Assembly: GCF_910594005.1 (NCBI RefSeq)
Contig: NC_057848.1
Span: 140,688,155 to 140,752,154 of the forward strand
DNA: 64,000 bases
Reading direction: 5' to 3'
Source: Cervus elaphus
Taxonomy: Eukaryota; Chordata; Mammalia; Artiodactyla; Cervidae
Each line of letters begins with the position of its first letter. Position 1 is the first letter of the stretch. Below, piece after piece: positions 21,275 through 33,900 of this stretch. Under the pieces are notes generated by a model. It saw only the letters and a program-made list of their open reading frames with translations. It had not been told where the DNA came from and did no database searches. The translations under genes and the position numbers were made by a program.

Positions 21275-24200
21275 CATATATATGCATTAGTATACTGTAT
21301 TGGTGTATTTTTTCTGACTTACTTCACTCTGTATAATAGGCTCCAGTTTCATTCACCTCATTAGAACTGATTCAAATGTATTATTTTTAATGGCTGAGTA
21401 ATATTCCTTTGTGTATATGTACCAGACTCTTATCCATTCATCCGCTGCTGGACATCTAGGTTGCTTCCATGTCCTGGCTATTATAAACAGTGCTGCAATG
21501 AACATTGGAGTACACGTGTCTCTTTCCATTCTGGTTTCCTTGGTGTGTATGCCTAGCAGTGGGGTTTCTGGGTCATATGGCAGTTATATTTGCAGTTTTT
21601 TAAAGGAATCTCCACACTGTTCTCAAGAGTGGCTGTACTAGTTTACATTCCCACCAAAGTGTCAGAGGGTTCCCTTTTCTCCACACCCTCTCCATCATTT
21701 ATTGTTCGTAGACTTTTCGATAACAGCATGAGATGCTACCTCATTGTGGTTTTGATTTGCATTTCTGATAATGAGTGATGTTGAGCATCTTTTCATGTGT
21801 TTGTTAACCATCTGTATGTCTTCTTTGGAGAACTGTCTGTTTAGTTCTTTGGCCCATTTTTTGATTGGGTCATTTATTTTTCTGGAATTTAGCTGCATGA
21901 GCTGCTTGTATATTTTTGAGGTTAATTCTTTGTCAGTTGCTTTGTTTGCTATTATTTTCTCTCATTCGGAAGGCTGTCTTTTCACCTTGCTTATAGTTTC
22001 CTTCATTGTGTAAAAGTTTTTAAGTTTAATTAGGCCCCATTTGTTTATTTTTGCTTTTATATCCGTTACTCTGGGAGGTGGGTCATAGAGGATACTGCTG
22101 TGATTTATGTCAGAGAGTGTTTTGCCTATGTTCTCCTCTAGGAGTTTTATAGTTTCTGGTCTTACATTTAGATATTTAATCCATTTTGAGTTTCTTTTTG
22201 TGTATGGTGTTAGAAAGTGTTCTAGTTTCATTCTTGCACAAGTGGTTGGCCAGTTTTCCCAGCACCACTTGTTAAAGAGGTTGTCTTTTCTCAATTGTAT
22301 ATTCTTGCCTCCTTTGTCAATGATAAGGTGTCCATAGGTGCATGGATTTATCTCTGGGCTTTCTATTCTGTTCCATTGATCTATATTTCTGTCTTTGTGT
22401 CAGTACCATACTGTCTTGATGACTGTAGCTTTGTAGTAGAGTCTGAAGTCAGGCAAGTTGATTCCTCCAGTTCCATTCTTCCTTCTCAAGATTGCTTTGG
22501 CTATCGAGGTGTTTTGTATTTCCATAAACAGATTGTGAAATTATTTGTTCTAGTTCTGTGAAAAATACCATTGGTAGCTTGATAGGGATTGCATTCAATC
22601 TATAGATTGCTTGGGTAGTATAGTCATTTTCAAAATATTGATTCTTCCCATCCATGAACACGGTATATTTCTCCATCTATTTGTGTCCTCTTTGATTTCT
22701 TTCATCAGTTTTTTATAGTTTTCTATTATAGGTCTTTTGTTTCTTTAGGTAAATTTATTCCTAAGTGTTTGATTCTTTTTGTTGCAATGGTGAATGGAAT
22801 TGTTTCCTTAATTTCTCTTTCAGTTTTCTTATTGTTAATGTACAGGAATGCAAGGGATTTCTGTGTGTTAATTTTATATCCTGTAACTTTACTATATTCA
22901 TTGATTAGCTCTAGTAATTTTCTGGTAGAGTCTTTAGGGTTATCTATGTAGAGGATCATGTCATCTGCAAACAGTGGGAGTTTTACTTCTTTTCTGATCT
23001 GGATTCCTTTTATTTCTTTTTCTTCTCTGATTGCTGTGGCTAAAACTTCCAAAACTATGTTGAATAGTAGTGGTAAGAGTGGGCACCCTTGTCTTCTTCC
23101 TGATTTTAGGGGAAATGCTTTCAGTTTTTCACCATTGAAGATAATGTTTGCTGTGGGTTTATCATATCTGGCTTTTATTATGTTGAGGTATGTTCCTTCT
23201 ATGCCTGCTTTCTGGAGGGTTTTTATCATAAATGGATGTTGAATTTTGTCAAAGGCTTTCTCTGCATCTATTGAGATAATCATATGGTTTTTATCTTTTA
23301 ATTTGTTAATGTGGTGAATTACATTGATTGATTATCAGATATTAAAGAATCCTTGCATCCCTGGGATAAAGCCCACTTGGTCATGATGTATGATCTTTTT
23401 AACATGTTGTTGGATTCTGTTTGCTAGAATTTTATTAAGGACTTTTGCATCTATGTTCATCAGTGATATTGGCCTGTAGATTTCTTTTTTGTGGCATCTT
23501 TGTCCAGTTTTGGTATTAGGGTGATGGTGGCCTCATAGAATGAGTTTGGAAGTTTGCCTTCTTCTGCAATTTTCTGGAAGAGTTTGAGTAGGATAGGTGT
23601 TAGCTCTTCTCTAAATTTTTGGTAGAATTCAGCTATTAAGCCGTCTGGTCCTGGGCTTTTGTTTCTTGGAAAATTTCTGATTATAGTTTTGATTTCCATG
23701 CTTGTGGTGGATCTGTTATGATATTCTATTTCTTCCTGGTTCAGTTTTGGAAAGTTATACTTTTCTAGGAATTTGTCCATTTCTTCCAAGTTGTCCATTT
23801 TATTGGCATATAGTTGCTGATAGTAGTCTCTTATTATCCTTTGTTTTTCTGTGTTGTCTGTTGTGACTTCTCCATTTTAATTTCTAATTTTGTTGATTTG
23901 GTTCTTCTCCCTTTGTTTCTTGATGAGTCTGGCTAATAGTTTGCCTATTTTATTGAACCAGCTTTTAGCCTTGTTGATTTCTGCTATGATCTCCTTTGTT
24001 TCTTTTACATGTATTTCTGCCCTAATTTTTATGATTTCTTTCCTTCTACTAAGTCTGAGGTTCTTCATTTCTTGTTTTTCTAGTTGCTTTAGGTGTCATG
24101 TTAGGTTATTTATTTGACTTTTTTCTTGTTTCTTGAGGTAAGCTTGTATTGCTATGAACCTTTCCCTTAGCACCGCTTTTACAGTGTCTCATATGCTTTG

Positions 24201-24552
24201 GGTTGTTGTGTTTTCATTTTCATTCATTTCTATGCATATTTTGATTTCTTATTTTATTTCTTCTGTGATTTGTTGGTTATTCAGAGGTGTGTTGTTTAGC
24301 CTCCATACGTTGGAATTTTTTGTAGTTTTATTCCCTGTAATTAGCATCTAATCTTACTGCACTGTGATCAGAAGAGATGCTTGGAATGATTTCAATTTTT
24401 TTGAATTTACCAAGACTAGATTTATGGCCCAAGATGTGATCTGTCCTGGAGAATATTCCATGTGTACTTGAGAAAAAGATGAATATCATTGTTTTGGGGT
24501 GAAATGTCCTATAGGTATCAATTAGGTCTAACTTGCCCATTGTATCATTTGA
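21275..24552 (-). pseudogene. L1 ORF2 remnant (frame-broken)
   Basis: Complement of ORF2 in pieces. The C-terminal end of the endonuclease is in the frame 24328-24540, with the SSDHSAV motif intact. Part of the finger region is in 23460-23798. The reverse-transcriptase core is in 22726-23283, with IDAEKAFDKIQH and the catalytic FADD both present. C-terminal pieces follow at 21962-22294 and 21695-21898. Frameshifts and stops separate the pieces, so no full protein is made. It is less conserved than the intact copy and also lacks the N-terminal endonuclease residues. Confidence 0.9.
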
Positions 24553-24688
24553 AGGTTGTGTTTTGGACTTAAGCCTCCTGCTTCTGGTTTTCAGGCTTAT
24601 TCTTACTGTAGCCTCCAGACTTCTTCATCCATACAGCACTGATGATAAAGCATCTAGGTTAATGGAGAAAAGATTCTCCACAATGAGG

Positions 24689-25100
24689 GACACCCAGAAA
24701 GGTTCACTGAGTTACATGGAAAAGAGAAGAGGTAGGAGGGAGATAGAGGTGACCAGGAGGAGAAGAGGGGCTTCAAAAAGGGAGAGAGCAATCTAGCCAG
24801 TAATCAAGTCCCTCTGTGTTCTCCACAGTCTGGAAAACCCAGAGAGTTTCACGCAGTTACATAGAGAAGAAAACAGGGAGGAAGGAGATAGAGGTGACTA
24901 GGAGAAGGGGTGGGGGTTTGATCAAAAGGAGAGAGACAGATATAGCCAATAATCAGTTCCCTAAGTGTTCTCCACAGTCCAGAATACCCAAAGAGATTCA
25001 CAGAGTTGGGTAGAGAAGAGAAGGGGGAAGGAGAACATCGAGGTGACCTAGGGGAGAAAAAGGAGAGTCAAAAGGGGGAGAGGGCAATCAAGCCAGTACT
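24689..25100 (-). repeat. L1 5' UTR tandem monomers, three units of about 145 bp
   Basis: Units begin near 24689, 24840 and 24990. Each carries 'agttacat'-type, 'gagatagaggtgac' and 'gttctccacagtc' blocks in the same order. The intact L1 at 56607-56830 has only two such units. Confidence 0.75.
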
Positions 25101-26925
25101 CACACTCCTAAGTAAAAGTGGGTACTGAAGATTAGATTCTTAAAGGTACAGAATTGATAACAAATACCAAAGAGCAAAGATTAAAAATCTAGAGTAGAGG
25201 TTAGACTCTCAAAGAGACAATATTAAAAAAAAATCACAAAATTATAAAAAATGTATAGAAGTTTGGTTTAAATATAGGGTCTTTTTTTGCATGGTAATAG
25301 TAGGTTATAAAAATGAAAATTAGAGCAGTAATAGAGGACTTAAAAATAAAATAAATTTTAAAAAATTTAAACAATAATAATAGTAAAAATATATCTGGGA
25401 ATTTCTCTGGAGCTGTTGCAGGCAATGTGGGGTCAGTTCAGTTTCAGATAGTTCTTTGTTCCAGTTTACACTTCTCAAGATCTATAGGCCCCTTCCAATT
25501 AGTCGGTGCTAACTACAGGGTTTTAATCTGTTGCACTTGTCACTTCCAAAGTCATTCCCGCTGTTTATTTTGGCTTCTTCTGTTTGCAAGTCTTTTCAGT
25601 GTCTAGTTTCTGCCCTGACACAAGGGGGCAAAGGTGGTGACTTATTTAGGCTCTCTTGTTCAGTCGTATTGTGGGGAGGGAGGAACACTGCAAACAAATA
25701 GCACTGGTATGTGTGGGGCGTGCTCGCAGGGTCTCAGCCACACTGGGTTTGCCTCCGCTCACGGCGTGTGTGCTTTCCCAGTCTACACTGTTCAGGTTCC
25801 AGGTTGCTCTGTAGGAGAACTTTCTAAAGTGGGCCCTGGGTTGCATGCACTTCCCAGGTCTAAGCTGCTCACGTTCAGGTTCTCAGGTATCCCCCAAAGG
25901 CGCAGACTCGGTTGGGCCTGCATTTTGTGCCCTTCCCAGGTCCAAGTACCTCAGGCAACCAGGTGCTTGACGAGCACACACTCCCCAGGTGCGGTGCGTC
26001 TTATTGCCTCCCCCATCCCAGCTGCTTGGTTTCCTGGGTGTGCAGCAGGAGTGCCATCTCAGGTGTGCCATATGTCTCTTCTGGGGAGATGATCTCTGGC
26101 TGCAACCCTCCCGGCAAATGTCAACTGTCCAGGATCCCAGGAAGACTTGGTGAGCAACTGGGAGCCTGCTTGCAGTTTGGTAGAGGATGCCATCTCTGGG
26201 GCCGAGATTGCCCCTTTCCGGCTCTGGCTGCCACCCACCTGACTCCCTGCCTCTGGCGGGGTATGGGCCAGTCTGCTGCCAGCTAGCTCTCCTCTGGTAT
26301 TCACTCAGTCCTTTGTTCTGTGAGCGGGCCCTACAGTGCCTTAGGTTAGGGCTTTTCACAGTAAAGTTCTCTCTCTCTCTCTCTGGCTATCCCAGAGTTT
26401 GGGTTGCTATCTCATGTTAGCTCCCTCAGATTCTCCTCAGGGTATTCAGGCCTGGTCCTTACCCTAAGCAATGCAGCCTGCACCTCCCTGTTTAGCTCCT
26501 GCTTGCTGGTGGTGGACATGAGCGTCTGGGCTACTTCTCCGCTGCGAGTTGCTGTTAGGCACGTAATCGTGGGTTTTATTTGTTTATTTTTCCTCCCGGT
26601 TATGTTGCCCTCTGAGATTCCAAAATCCCCCACAGACCTACCGGTGAGAGGGTTTCCTGGTGTTTGGAAACTTCTCCTCTTTTACGACTCCCTCCCCAGG
26701 ACAGGTCTCTGTCCCTAACTCTTTTGTCTCTCTTTTTATCATTTATATTTTGTCCTACCTCCTTTTGAAGAGAATGCGCTGCCTTTCTGGGTGCCTGGTG
26801 TCCTCTGCCAGTGTTCACAAGTTGTTTTATGGAATTTGCTCAGTGTTCAAATGATCTTTTGATGAATTTGTGGGGAAGAAAGTGGTCGCCCTGTCCTATT
26901 CCTCTGCCATCTTAGGACTGCCCCC

Positions 26926-27274
26926 TTATGTTTAAGTTTTTAAGCCATTTTGAGTTTAATTTTGTGTATGATGTGAGTGTGTTTTATAACTTGATTGATT
27001 TACACGTTGGCTGTCCAACTTTCCCAGCACCACTTGCTGAAGAGATTGTCATTTTCCTATTGTATGTTCTTCCCTCCTTTGTTGAAGATCAATTGACCGT
27101 AGGTGTGTGGGTTTATTTCTGGACTCTTTATTCCATTGATCCCGAGGTCTGTATTTGTGGCAATACCATGCTATTTTGATTCCTATAACTTTGTAATATT
27201 GTCTTAAGTCTTTAGAGGGTTATGCTTTGTTCTTTTTCTTCAGGATTACTTTGGCAATTCTGGGTTTTTTTTAA
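26926..27274 (-). mobile_element. older L1 fragment, left part
   Basis: Complement of L1 ORF2 corresponding to about 52190-52530 of the intact copy ('gccattttgagtttaatttt', 'tcccagcaccacttgct', 'ttattccattgatcc'), more diverged than L1-BT. It continues at 29206 after the BovB. Confidence 0.85.
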
Positions 27275-29205
27275 TCAGTTCAGTTCAGTTCAGTTCACTT
27301 GCTCAGTCGTGTCCGACTCTTTGCGACCCCATGAATCACAGCACGCCAGGCCTCCCTGTCCATCACCAACTCCCAGAGTTTACTCAAACTCATGCCCATT
27401 GATTCGGTGATGCCATCCAGTCATCTCATCCTCTGTCGTCACCTTCTCCTCCTGCCCCCAATCCCTCCCAGCATCAGGGTCTCTTCCAGTGAGTCAACCC
27501 TTCACATGAGGTGGCCAAAGTATTGGAGTTTCACTTCAGCATCACTCCTTCCAATGAACACCCAGGACTGTTCCCCTTTAGGATGGACTGGTTGGATCTC
27601 CTTGCAGTCCAAGGGACTCTCAAGAGTCTCCAACACCATAGTTCAAAAACATCAGTTTTTCGGTGCTCAGCTTTCTTCACAGTCCAACTCTCACATCCAC
27701 ACATGACCACTGGAAAAACCATAGTCTTGACCAGATGGACGTTTGTTGGCAAAGTAATGTCTCTGCTTTTTAATATGCTCTCTAAGTTGGTCATAACTTT
27801 CCTTCCAAGGAGTAAGCGTCTTTTAATTTCATGGCTGCAATCACCATCTGCAGTGATTCTGGAGCCCAAAAAAATAAAATCTGACACTGTTTCCATTGTT
27901 TCCCCATCTGTTTCCCATGAAGTGATGGGACTGGATGCCATGATCTTAGTTTTCTGAATGTTGAGCTTTAAGCCAGCTTTTTCACTCTCCTCTTTCACTT
28001 TCATCAAGAGACTTTTTAGTTCCTCTTCACTTTCTGCCATAAGGGTGATGTCATCTAAATATCTGAGGTTATTGATATTTCTCCCGGCAATCTTGATTCC
28101 AGCTTGTGCTTCATCCAGCTCAGCGTTTCTCGTGATGTACTCTGCATATAAGTGAAATCAGCAGGGTGACAATATACAGCCTTGATGTACTCCTTTTCCT
28201 ATTTGGAACCAGTCTGTTGTTCCATGTCCAGTTCTAACTGTTGCTTCCTGACCTGCCTACAGGTTTCTCAAGAGGCAGGTCAGGTGGTCTGGTATTCCCA
28301 TCTCTTTCAGAATTTTCCACAGTTTATTGTGATCCACACAGTCAAAGGCTTTGGCATAGTCAATAAAGCAGAAATAGATGTTTTTCTGGAACTCTCTTGC
28401 TTTTTCAATTATCCAGCGGATGTTGGCAATTTGATCTCTGGTTCCTCTGCCTTTTCTAAAACCAGCTTGAACATCTGGAAGTTCACGGTTCACATATGGC
28501 TGAAGACTAGCTTGGAGAATTTTGAACATTACTTTACTAGCGTATGAGACGAGTGCAATTGTGCGGTAGTTTGAGCATTCTTTGGGATTGCCTTTCTTAG
28601 GGATTAGAATGAAAACTGACCTTTTCCAGTCCTGTGGCCACTGCTGCATTTTCCAAGTTTGCTGGCATATTGAGTGTAGCATTTTCACAGCATCATCTTT
28701 AAGGATTTGAAATAGCTCAACTGGAATTCCATCACCTGCACTAGCTTTTTTCAAACGGATGCTTCCTAAGGCCCACTTGACTCCGCATTTCAGGATGTCT
28801 GGCTCTAGGTGAGTGATCACAGCATTGTGATTATCTGGGTCATGAAGATCTATTTTTGGACAGTTCTTCTCTGTATTCTTGCCACCTCTTCTTAATATCT
28901 TCTGCTTCTGTTAGGTCCATACCATTTCTTTATCGGACCCATCTTTGCATGAAATGTTCCCTTGGTATCTCTAATTTTCTTGAAGAAATCTCTAGTCTTT
29001 CCCATTCTGTTGTTTTCCTCTATTTCTTTGCACTGATCGCTGAGGAAGGCTTTCTTATCTCTCCTGGCTATTCTTTGGAACTCTGCATTCAAATGGGAAT
29101 ATCTTTCCTTTTCTCCTTTGCTTTTTGATTCTCTTCTTTTCACAGCTATTTGTAAGGCCTTCTCAGACAGCCATTTTGTCTTTTTGCATTTCTTTTCCAT
29201 GGTGC
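27275..29205 (-). mobile_element. BovB (RTE) LINE, 1.9 kb, inserted in older L1
   Basis: The minus-strand 3' end is the (TGAAC)n-type repeat at 27275-27299 ('tcagttcagttcag'). The reverse-transcriptase ORF runs back to about 29200, where it is 5'-truncated. L1 homology stops at 27274 and resumes at 29206, so this is an insertion into the L1. It is the longest BovB in the window. Confidence 0.9.
27531..29200 (-). pseudogene. BovB reverse-transcriptase ORF remnant
   Basis: Minus-strand frames at 28892-29200, 28257-28820 and 27531-28040 cover successive parts of the RTE ORF. The first holds a lysine-rich segment upstream of the RT. The second holds RT core blocks (FILIPKKGNPKECSNYRTIA; FIDYAKAFDCVDHNKLW). 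The third holds the thumb and downstream segment (MAESEEELKSLLMKVKEES; GCESWTVKKAEHR). The catalytic FADD block lies near 28050, between two frames, where the DNA encodes L-D-D instead of A-D-D and a frameshift or stop separates it. The endonuclease domain is missing through 5' truncation, so the copy is inactive. Confidence 0.85.
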
Positions 29206-30370
29206 CATATAAATTTTAGGATTATTTGTTCTAGTTCTGTGAGAAAGGTCATGGGTAATTTAAATCTGTAGATTACTTTGGGTCATTTGGCTATTTTAAT
29301 AATATTAATTCTTCCAATTCAAGAGCATGGAATATCTTTCTATTTCTTTGAATCATCTTCAGTTTCCTTCATTAATGTTTTACATTTAGTGTATAAGACT
29401 TTCACCTCCTTGGTGAAGTTTATTCCTAAGTATTTTATTTTTCGAGTCATAATTTTAAAAGGTATAGTCTTTTTATTGTCCCTTTCTGATATTTCATTTT
29501 TGGTGTAAAAAAAAAATGCCACCTATTTCTGCATGTTAATCTTGTATCCCAGTACCTTGCTGAGTTTATTATCAGTTCTAGTAGCTTTTCTGTGGATTCT
29601 TTAGGGTTTTTCTATATAGAGTATCATATCTTCTGCATATAATGACAGTCTTACCTCTTCCCTTCCAATCTGAATACCTTTTGTTTCTTTTTCTTTTTTG
29701 ATTGCTGTGTCTAGATCTTGCAATACTATGTTGAAGAAACATGGTGAAAGTGTGCGTCCTTGTCTTGTTTTAGGTTTTAGTGGGAAGACTTTCAACTTTT
29801 CACCATTGAGAATGATATTGGCTGTGGGCTTGTCATATATAGCTTTTACTATTTTGAGATATGTTCCCTCTATACCCACTTTGGTAAGAGTTTTTATCAT
29901 GAATCGATGTTGAATTTCATGAGATGCTTTTTATGAATCTGTTGAGATGACCATGTGATTTTTGTCTTTTGTGATGTCGTATATCACATTGATTGATTTG
30001 AGTATGTTTAACCATCCTTGTAAACTTGGGATGAAACTCACTTTTCTGTGGTGTATGATCTTCCTTATGTGTTATGTGATTCAGTTTGCTGATATTTTGT
30101 TGAGAACTTTTGTATCTATATTGATTAAAGATATGGGCCTGTAATTTTCTTTTTTTGTGGCATCTTTGACTGGCTTTGTTATCAGGGTGATGGTGGCTTC
30201 ATAGAATGTCCCTGGGAGTGTTCCTTCCCATCAACATTTTGGAAGAGTTTGAGAAGGATCGCTATAAGTTCCTCTTTGTATGTCTGGTAGAATTTGCATG
30301 GGGAGTCATCTGGTCCTGGACTTTTGCTTATAGGGAGTTTTAAAATTGCAGTTTCGGTTTACTATTTTTC
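29206..30370 (-). mobile_element. older L1 fragment, right part
   Basis: Resumes the ORF2 complement interrupted at 27274 ('ttgttctagttctgtgagaa') and runs through the RT region (frame 29601-29900 keeps IKAIYDKPTANIILNGEKLK) to about 30370. RT character is clear but all frames are broken. The upstream 5' part is absent. Confidence 0.85.
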
Positions 30371-31649
30371 TAATTGCTTAGAATTCAGGCAGTAAACATA
30401 GAAATATCACCACGGTTGTATTCGTTTTCAGTTTAGTTTAGCTTTCTAGGCCTGCTCTGATTGATATCACTCATCCCTTTCTTCATCATTTTTTCTTTCC
30501 TGAAATTGTGGAAAGGGTCTTGTAAACCTCTTATTTTGACCACACAAATTCCATTTTTTAATCTGAAGTGAGAATGTCTTCCACTCCCCTTAGAGCAGAA
30601 ATATTTATTCTATATAGCCCTGTTTAATAAATACACTAACTGGTAGTTTAGTTTAGGGATTTTGTAATTTAACCATTTTGCTCTCAAATCCATGAAGGCT
30701 GTCCTCGTCAAACTAACATCCCAAAGACACTACCCTTAGTTATATTTCTATTACCCCCTACCTTTTCTTTTTCTTTTTTGTATATGTGAGATGTGGGACC
30801 TTACCTCTTCAACTTGGCGAGTGGTACTGAACCTCAAATATTACAGTTAATACTGCACCTAGGTATCATTCTTCTGATCATATAATCAGTTCCCATTCAC
30901 CTACCCACATCCTGGCCCCTTCTGAAAAGTTGTTAAGTGTTCTATGGTTTCTGCATAACTCTTGATCTGCTAGGTCACTGAAACACAGAATATTTAATAT
31001 GTACTTGGAGCACCATCTGGTGGCAAAATATATAGTGCTGGCAAATATATATCAGAAATATTTGTGTTTTGGGATTGGCTGTTATGCAGGCTGGAGGAAG
31101 AACAGTGTGCTGCTGAAACCCAACAGGTAGTAATTTGGGGCTAAAATTGGCACAGAGTTCCTGTAAATAGACTCTCAAAATCTACATTCTTAAGTTGCAT
31201 CAGTGAGGCAGACCTTTACCAAAGAGAGATAGGCAAAAAAACTGAAGGTAAAATGAGGAATAAGGTTAAAATAAAGTAAGTAAAACTTAAGTGAAGGGGG
31301 AGTTTAAGTGAGGTAAAGGTAGGACAAGAGAAACATAAAAGAAAACAAATTAGGTACAAGTTTAATGGATCCAGTGTCATGAGTGGCAATATAAATATAT
31401 GGAGAGGAGAAAAATAAGTGTATCTCAACTTTTCTGTTTCAGATACCTTAAGTGTAAGTTAAGCCTCACAAATACCTAATGGAATATGTGTCACCATCCT
31501 TACTTAAAAAGTAAAGAAATTTGTAGAAATTAGGGGAAATGTTTAAAATGTCTAACTCATTTTGCTCTGTTTCTAAAACTCAATCTTACTCTTTAAACTG
31601 TACCAAAAAAAAAAAAAAAATCACTAAAAGAAACCCTACTTACAGTGCT
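30371..31649. other. unrecognised sequence
   Basis: No gene or repeat family recognised. A run of 16 A lies at 31605-31620. Confidence 0.5.
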
Positions 31650-31795
31650 AAAGCACTGGTTCTCAGACTCAGCCACACATTGGAATCACCTGAGAAGTAT
31701 TAAAACATACTAAAACCTGAATTTCACTCACTGTAAGAAATTTCAATTTAATTGGAGTATTGCCTGATGATCTGGATTTTCAAGTCTTCTTGGTA
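31650..31795. mobile_element. MER5-like hAT DNA transposon remnant
   Basis: 'actggttctcagactc', 'attggaatcacctgaga' and 'ctgatgatctggatttt' are in the order of a diverged MER5 element, recognised from memory. No coding capacity. Confidence 0.5.
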
Positions 31796-31867
31796 GATTC
31801 TCATGTGTACCAAAGTGTGAGGATTACTCGAGTCTTTTGACTTACTTGCCAGCTATATAGTTCAGTA

Positions 31868-31963
31868 GGGGAGAAGGAAATGGCAACCCACTCCAGTATT
31901 CTTGCCTGGAGAATCCCATGGACTGAGGAGCCTGGTGGGCTACAGTCCCATGGGGTCGCAAGG
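31868..31963 (+). mobile_element. BovA fragment
   Basis: Plus-strand BovA body without tRNA head ('gaaggaaatggcaaccc' to 'catggggtcgcaag'), truncated at the 3' side. Confidence 0.85.
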
Positions 31964-31974
31964 GTGGGAAGTTG

Positions 31975-32145
31975 ATGTATAACACAGCTCAGCCCAGTGC
32001 TCTGACAACGTGGCGGGGGGGCGGGTGGTTTGAGTGGGTAGTTCCAGAGATGGGGGAGTATATGTATACTTATGGCTGATTGATGTACGACAAACCAACA
32101 CAATATTGTAAAGCATTTATCCTCCAATTAAAATTTTTTTTTCTT
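31975..32145 (+). mobile_element. artiodactyl L1 3'-end fragment
   Basis: 'cagctcagcccagtgctctg', then a G-rich stretch, 'atatgtatacttatggctga', 'caatattgtaaagcattta' and 'ctccaattaaaatttt' match an artiodactyl L1 3' end with tail, older than the L1-BT copies here. Confidence 0.65.
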
Positions 32146-32179
32146 ATAGTTCAGTAGGTTCCTAAGAACTTTGTCAACA

Positions 32180-32495
32180 TTGAAAGTGAAAGTCTCTCAG
32201 TCGTGTGGGACTCCTTGCGACTCCATGGAGTATACAGTCCATGGAATTCTCCAGGCCAGGATACTGGAGTGGGTTGCCATTCCCTCTTCCAGGGGATCTT
32301 CCCAACCCAGGGATCGAACCCAGGTCTCCCACACTGCAGGCAGATTCTCTACCAGCTGAGCCTCAAGGGAAGCCCAAGAATACTGGAGTGGGTAGCCTAT
32401 CCCTTCTCCAGCAGATCTTCCTGACCCAGGAATCGAACTGGGGTCTCCTGCATTGCAGGCAGATTCTTTGCTAACTGGGCTATGAGGGAAGCCCC
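32180..32495 (-). mobile_element. two-headed Bov-tA SINE
   Basis: Minus-strand SINE with two tRNA-like heads in tandem on the right (each ending in a complement of 'ggcttccct.gtggctcag') and one BovA body on the left. Same dimer type as the inner element at 9163-9460. Confidence 0.9.
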
Positions 32496-33544
32496 TTGTC
32501 AACCTTAGACCTTCTAATTAACATTTTAAATGAAGCCGTTTAGTAACTTTATGAAGGAAGAGGCTTTGTTCAACATTATCCACATTAGAAAGTTGTACTT
32601 TTGCAAATTAACAGGGATTAGCATGGTTGTCAATTTTCCTTTTCTCATGTCTGGAGTTCTCACTTGTCCCTGATGTTTTGATTGCTATCTACATCATCAC
32701 TAGGGGCAGAACACACAGCCTATGTCTCTCTTAGGACTGTTCTCTGTCCAGTTACATAGCATATAGCCACAGCTGCCACCCTAAAAGCAGTTTCCTCTTT
32801 TTCAAATGGTCCGGGCCTTTTGCAGTTCCTTGGAGTTCAATGGAGAGTACAGTTGCTCTCTTCTGCCAAAATGTAGGTGAAATTTCTTCAATCATTTCCC
32901 ACAGACATCTATTTTGTATCATCGGTTTTGTCCTCAGAAGATTTATTAATTGAGATGAAAAAATAGGGTGAGATTATTTAGAAATCATGGCCTACTTTCA
33001 GAGTTTTGTCCTTTGGTGAACTATTTAATGTCAAACACGTGTATGGTTTTTGAGCTTCAAATTGGGTCAAGCTATTTGTCCAGCTCACATCTGTATCTAC
33101 TTATATTTGTTTGTTTGTTTGTTTTTTGTCTCTTAAGCTGATTTGTGTGCTAGCCCTTAGTGGTTTGTTTTGCATACATGCGAGACTTCCAGTGCTGTGC
33201 TTTCTTTAGGATTGCTGCTTATATTTTGCTATACTCTGCGAAATCTCACTCAGAGTATTACATATAACAAAACAACTGGATAGAAAAAGAAAAATCTATT
33301 TCAAAATGTCAATATCAGGAATCAAAGAATTTCTGTATAGCTGTAAAATATTATATGAGCATATGTGTTCCTATAAATTTGCAATGCAGCAATAAAAAAC
33401 AAAATTATAGAGTATATTATACTTTTACTTGTCCTTTTAAAGAGCTTTAATAATGCCATGGTCAAGCAATAAGTAAAAATGAATTCATTTCTAAAATCAA
33501 ATCCACATCCCACCAAATCCCATTTTCTAATAATCACTATGTCA
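32496..33544. other. unrecognised sequence
   Basis: No gene or repeat family recognised. A (GTTT)n patch lies at 33109-33124. Confidence 0.5.
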
Positions 33545-33900
33545 AAAATGTTGGGGAAGGGAAAAATCTCCCTCTACCTTTTCTAGGTTGTTGTGGCCAG
33601 TCTAAGAATTAAATTGACATGAGACAGATTAAGAGGAGAAAATCAAATTTAATTTTGTACATATAGGAGTCCCATAAGAAAAATGACACCCTTTGACATT
33701 GAGGCTTATATACCATCCTGAACTGAGGAGAAGCAGGTAGGGGTCTGAGACTTCAAAGAGGAGGAAAACAACTGACAGGAAGCTAGAAAAAACAAAAGTT
33801 TGGTAAACAAATATTTTCTGGGCCACTCAGAAGCAATGGGACACAGGCCTTTGCTGAGTTCCCCTTCACCACATCTAGCCCATATTCTTTGTGGATGTCT

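Larger units (their letters stand above)
20914..26924 (-). mobile_element. L1-BT LINE lacking ORF1 (internal deletion)
   Basis: 3' tail 20914-20930, body colinear with the intact L1 from 20931 to about 24555. It then jumps directly into the 5' UTR ('ttaagcctcctgcttctgg', equivalent to about 56488 in the intact copy) and runs to the 5' end 'ctctgccatctta' near 26915. The whole of ORF1 and the first roughly 170 codons of ORF2 are missing. Its 5' UTR has three tandem monomers at 24689-25100 and lacks the GC-box minisatellite. No matching target-site duplication was found. Confidence 0.9.

Noticed and set aside
27275..27300. CRISPR-like or satellite array from repeated 'cagtt' units
   Set aside because: It is the 5-bp repeat that normally ends BovB; units are too short and few.
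27275..28155. Host gene encoding a reverse-transcriptase-like protein
   Set aside because: It is a BovB remnant with frameshifts, a changed catalytic block and 5' truncation.
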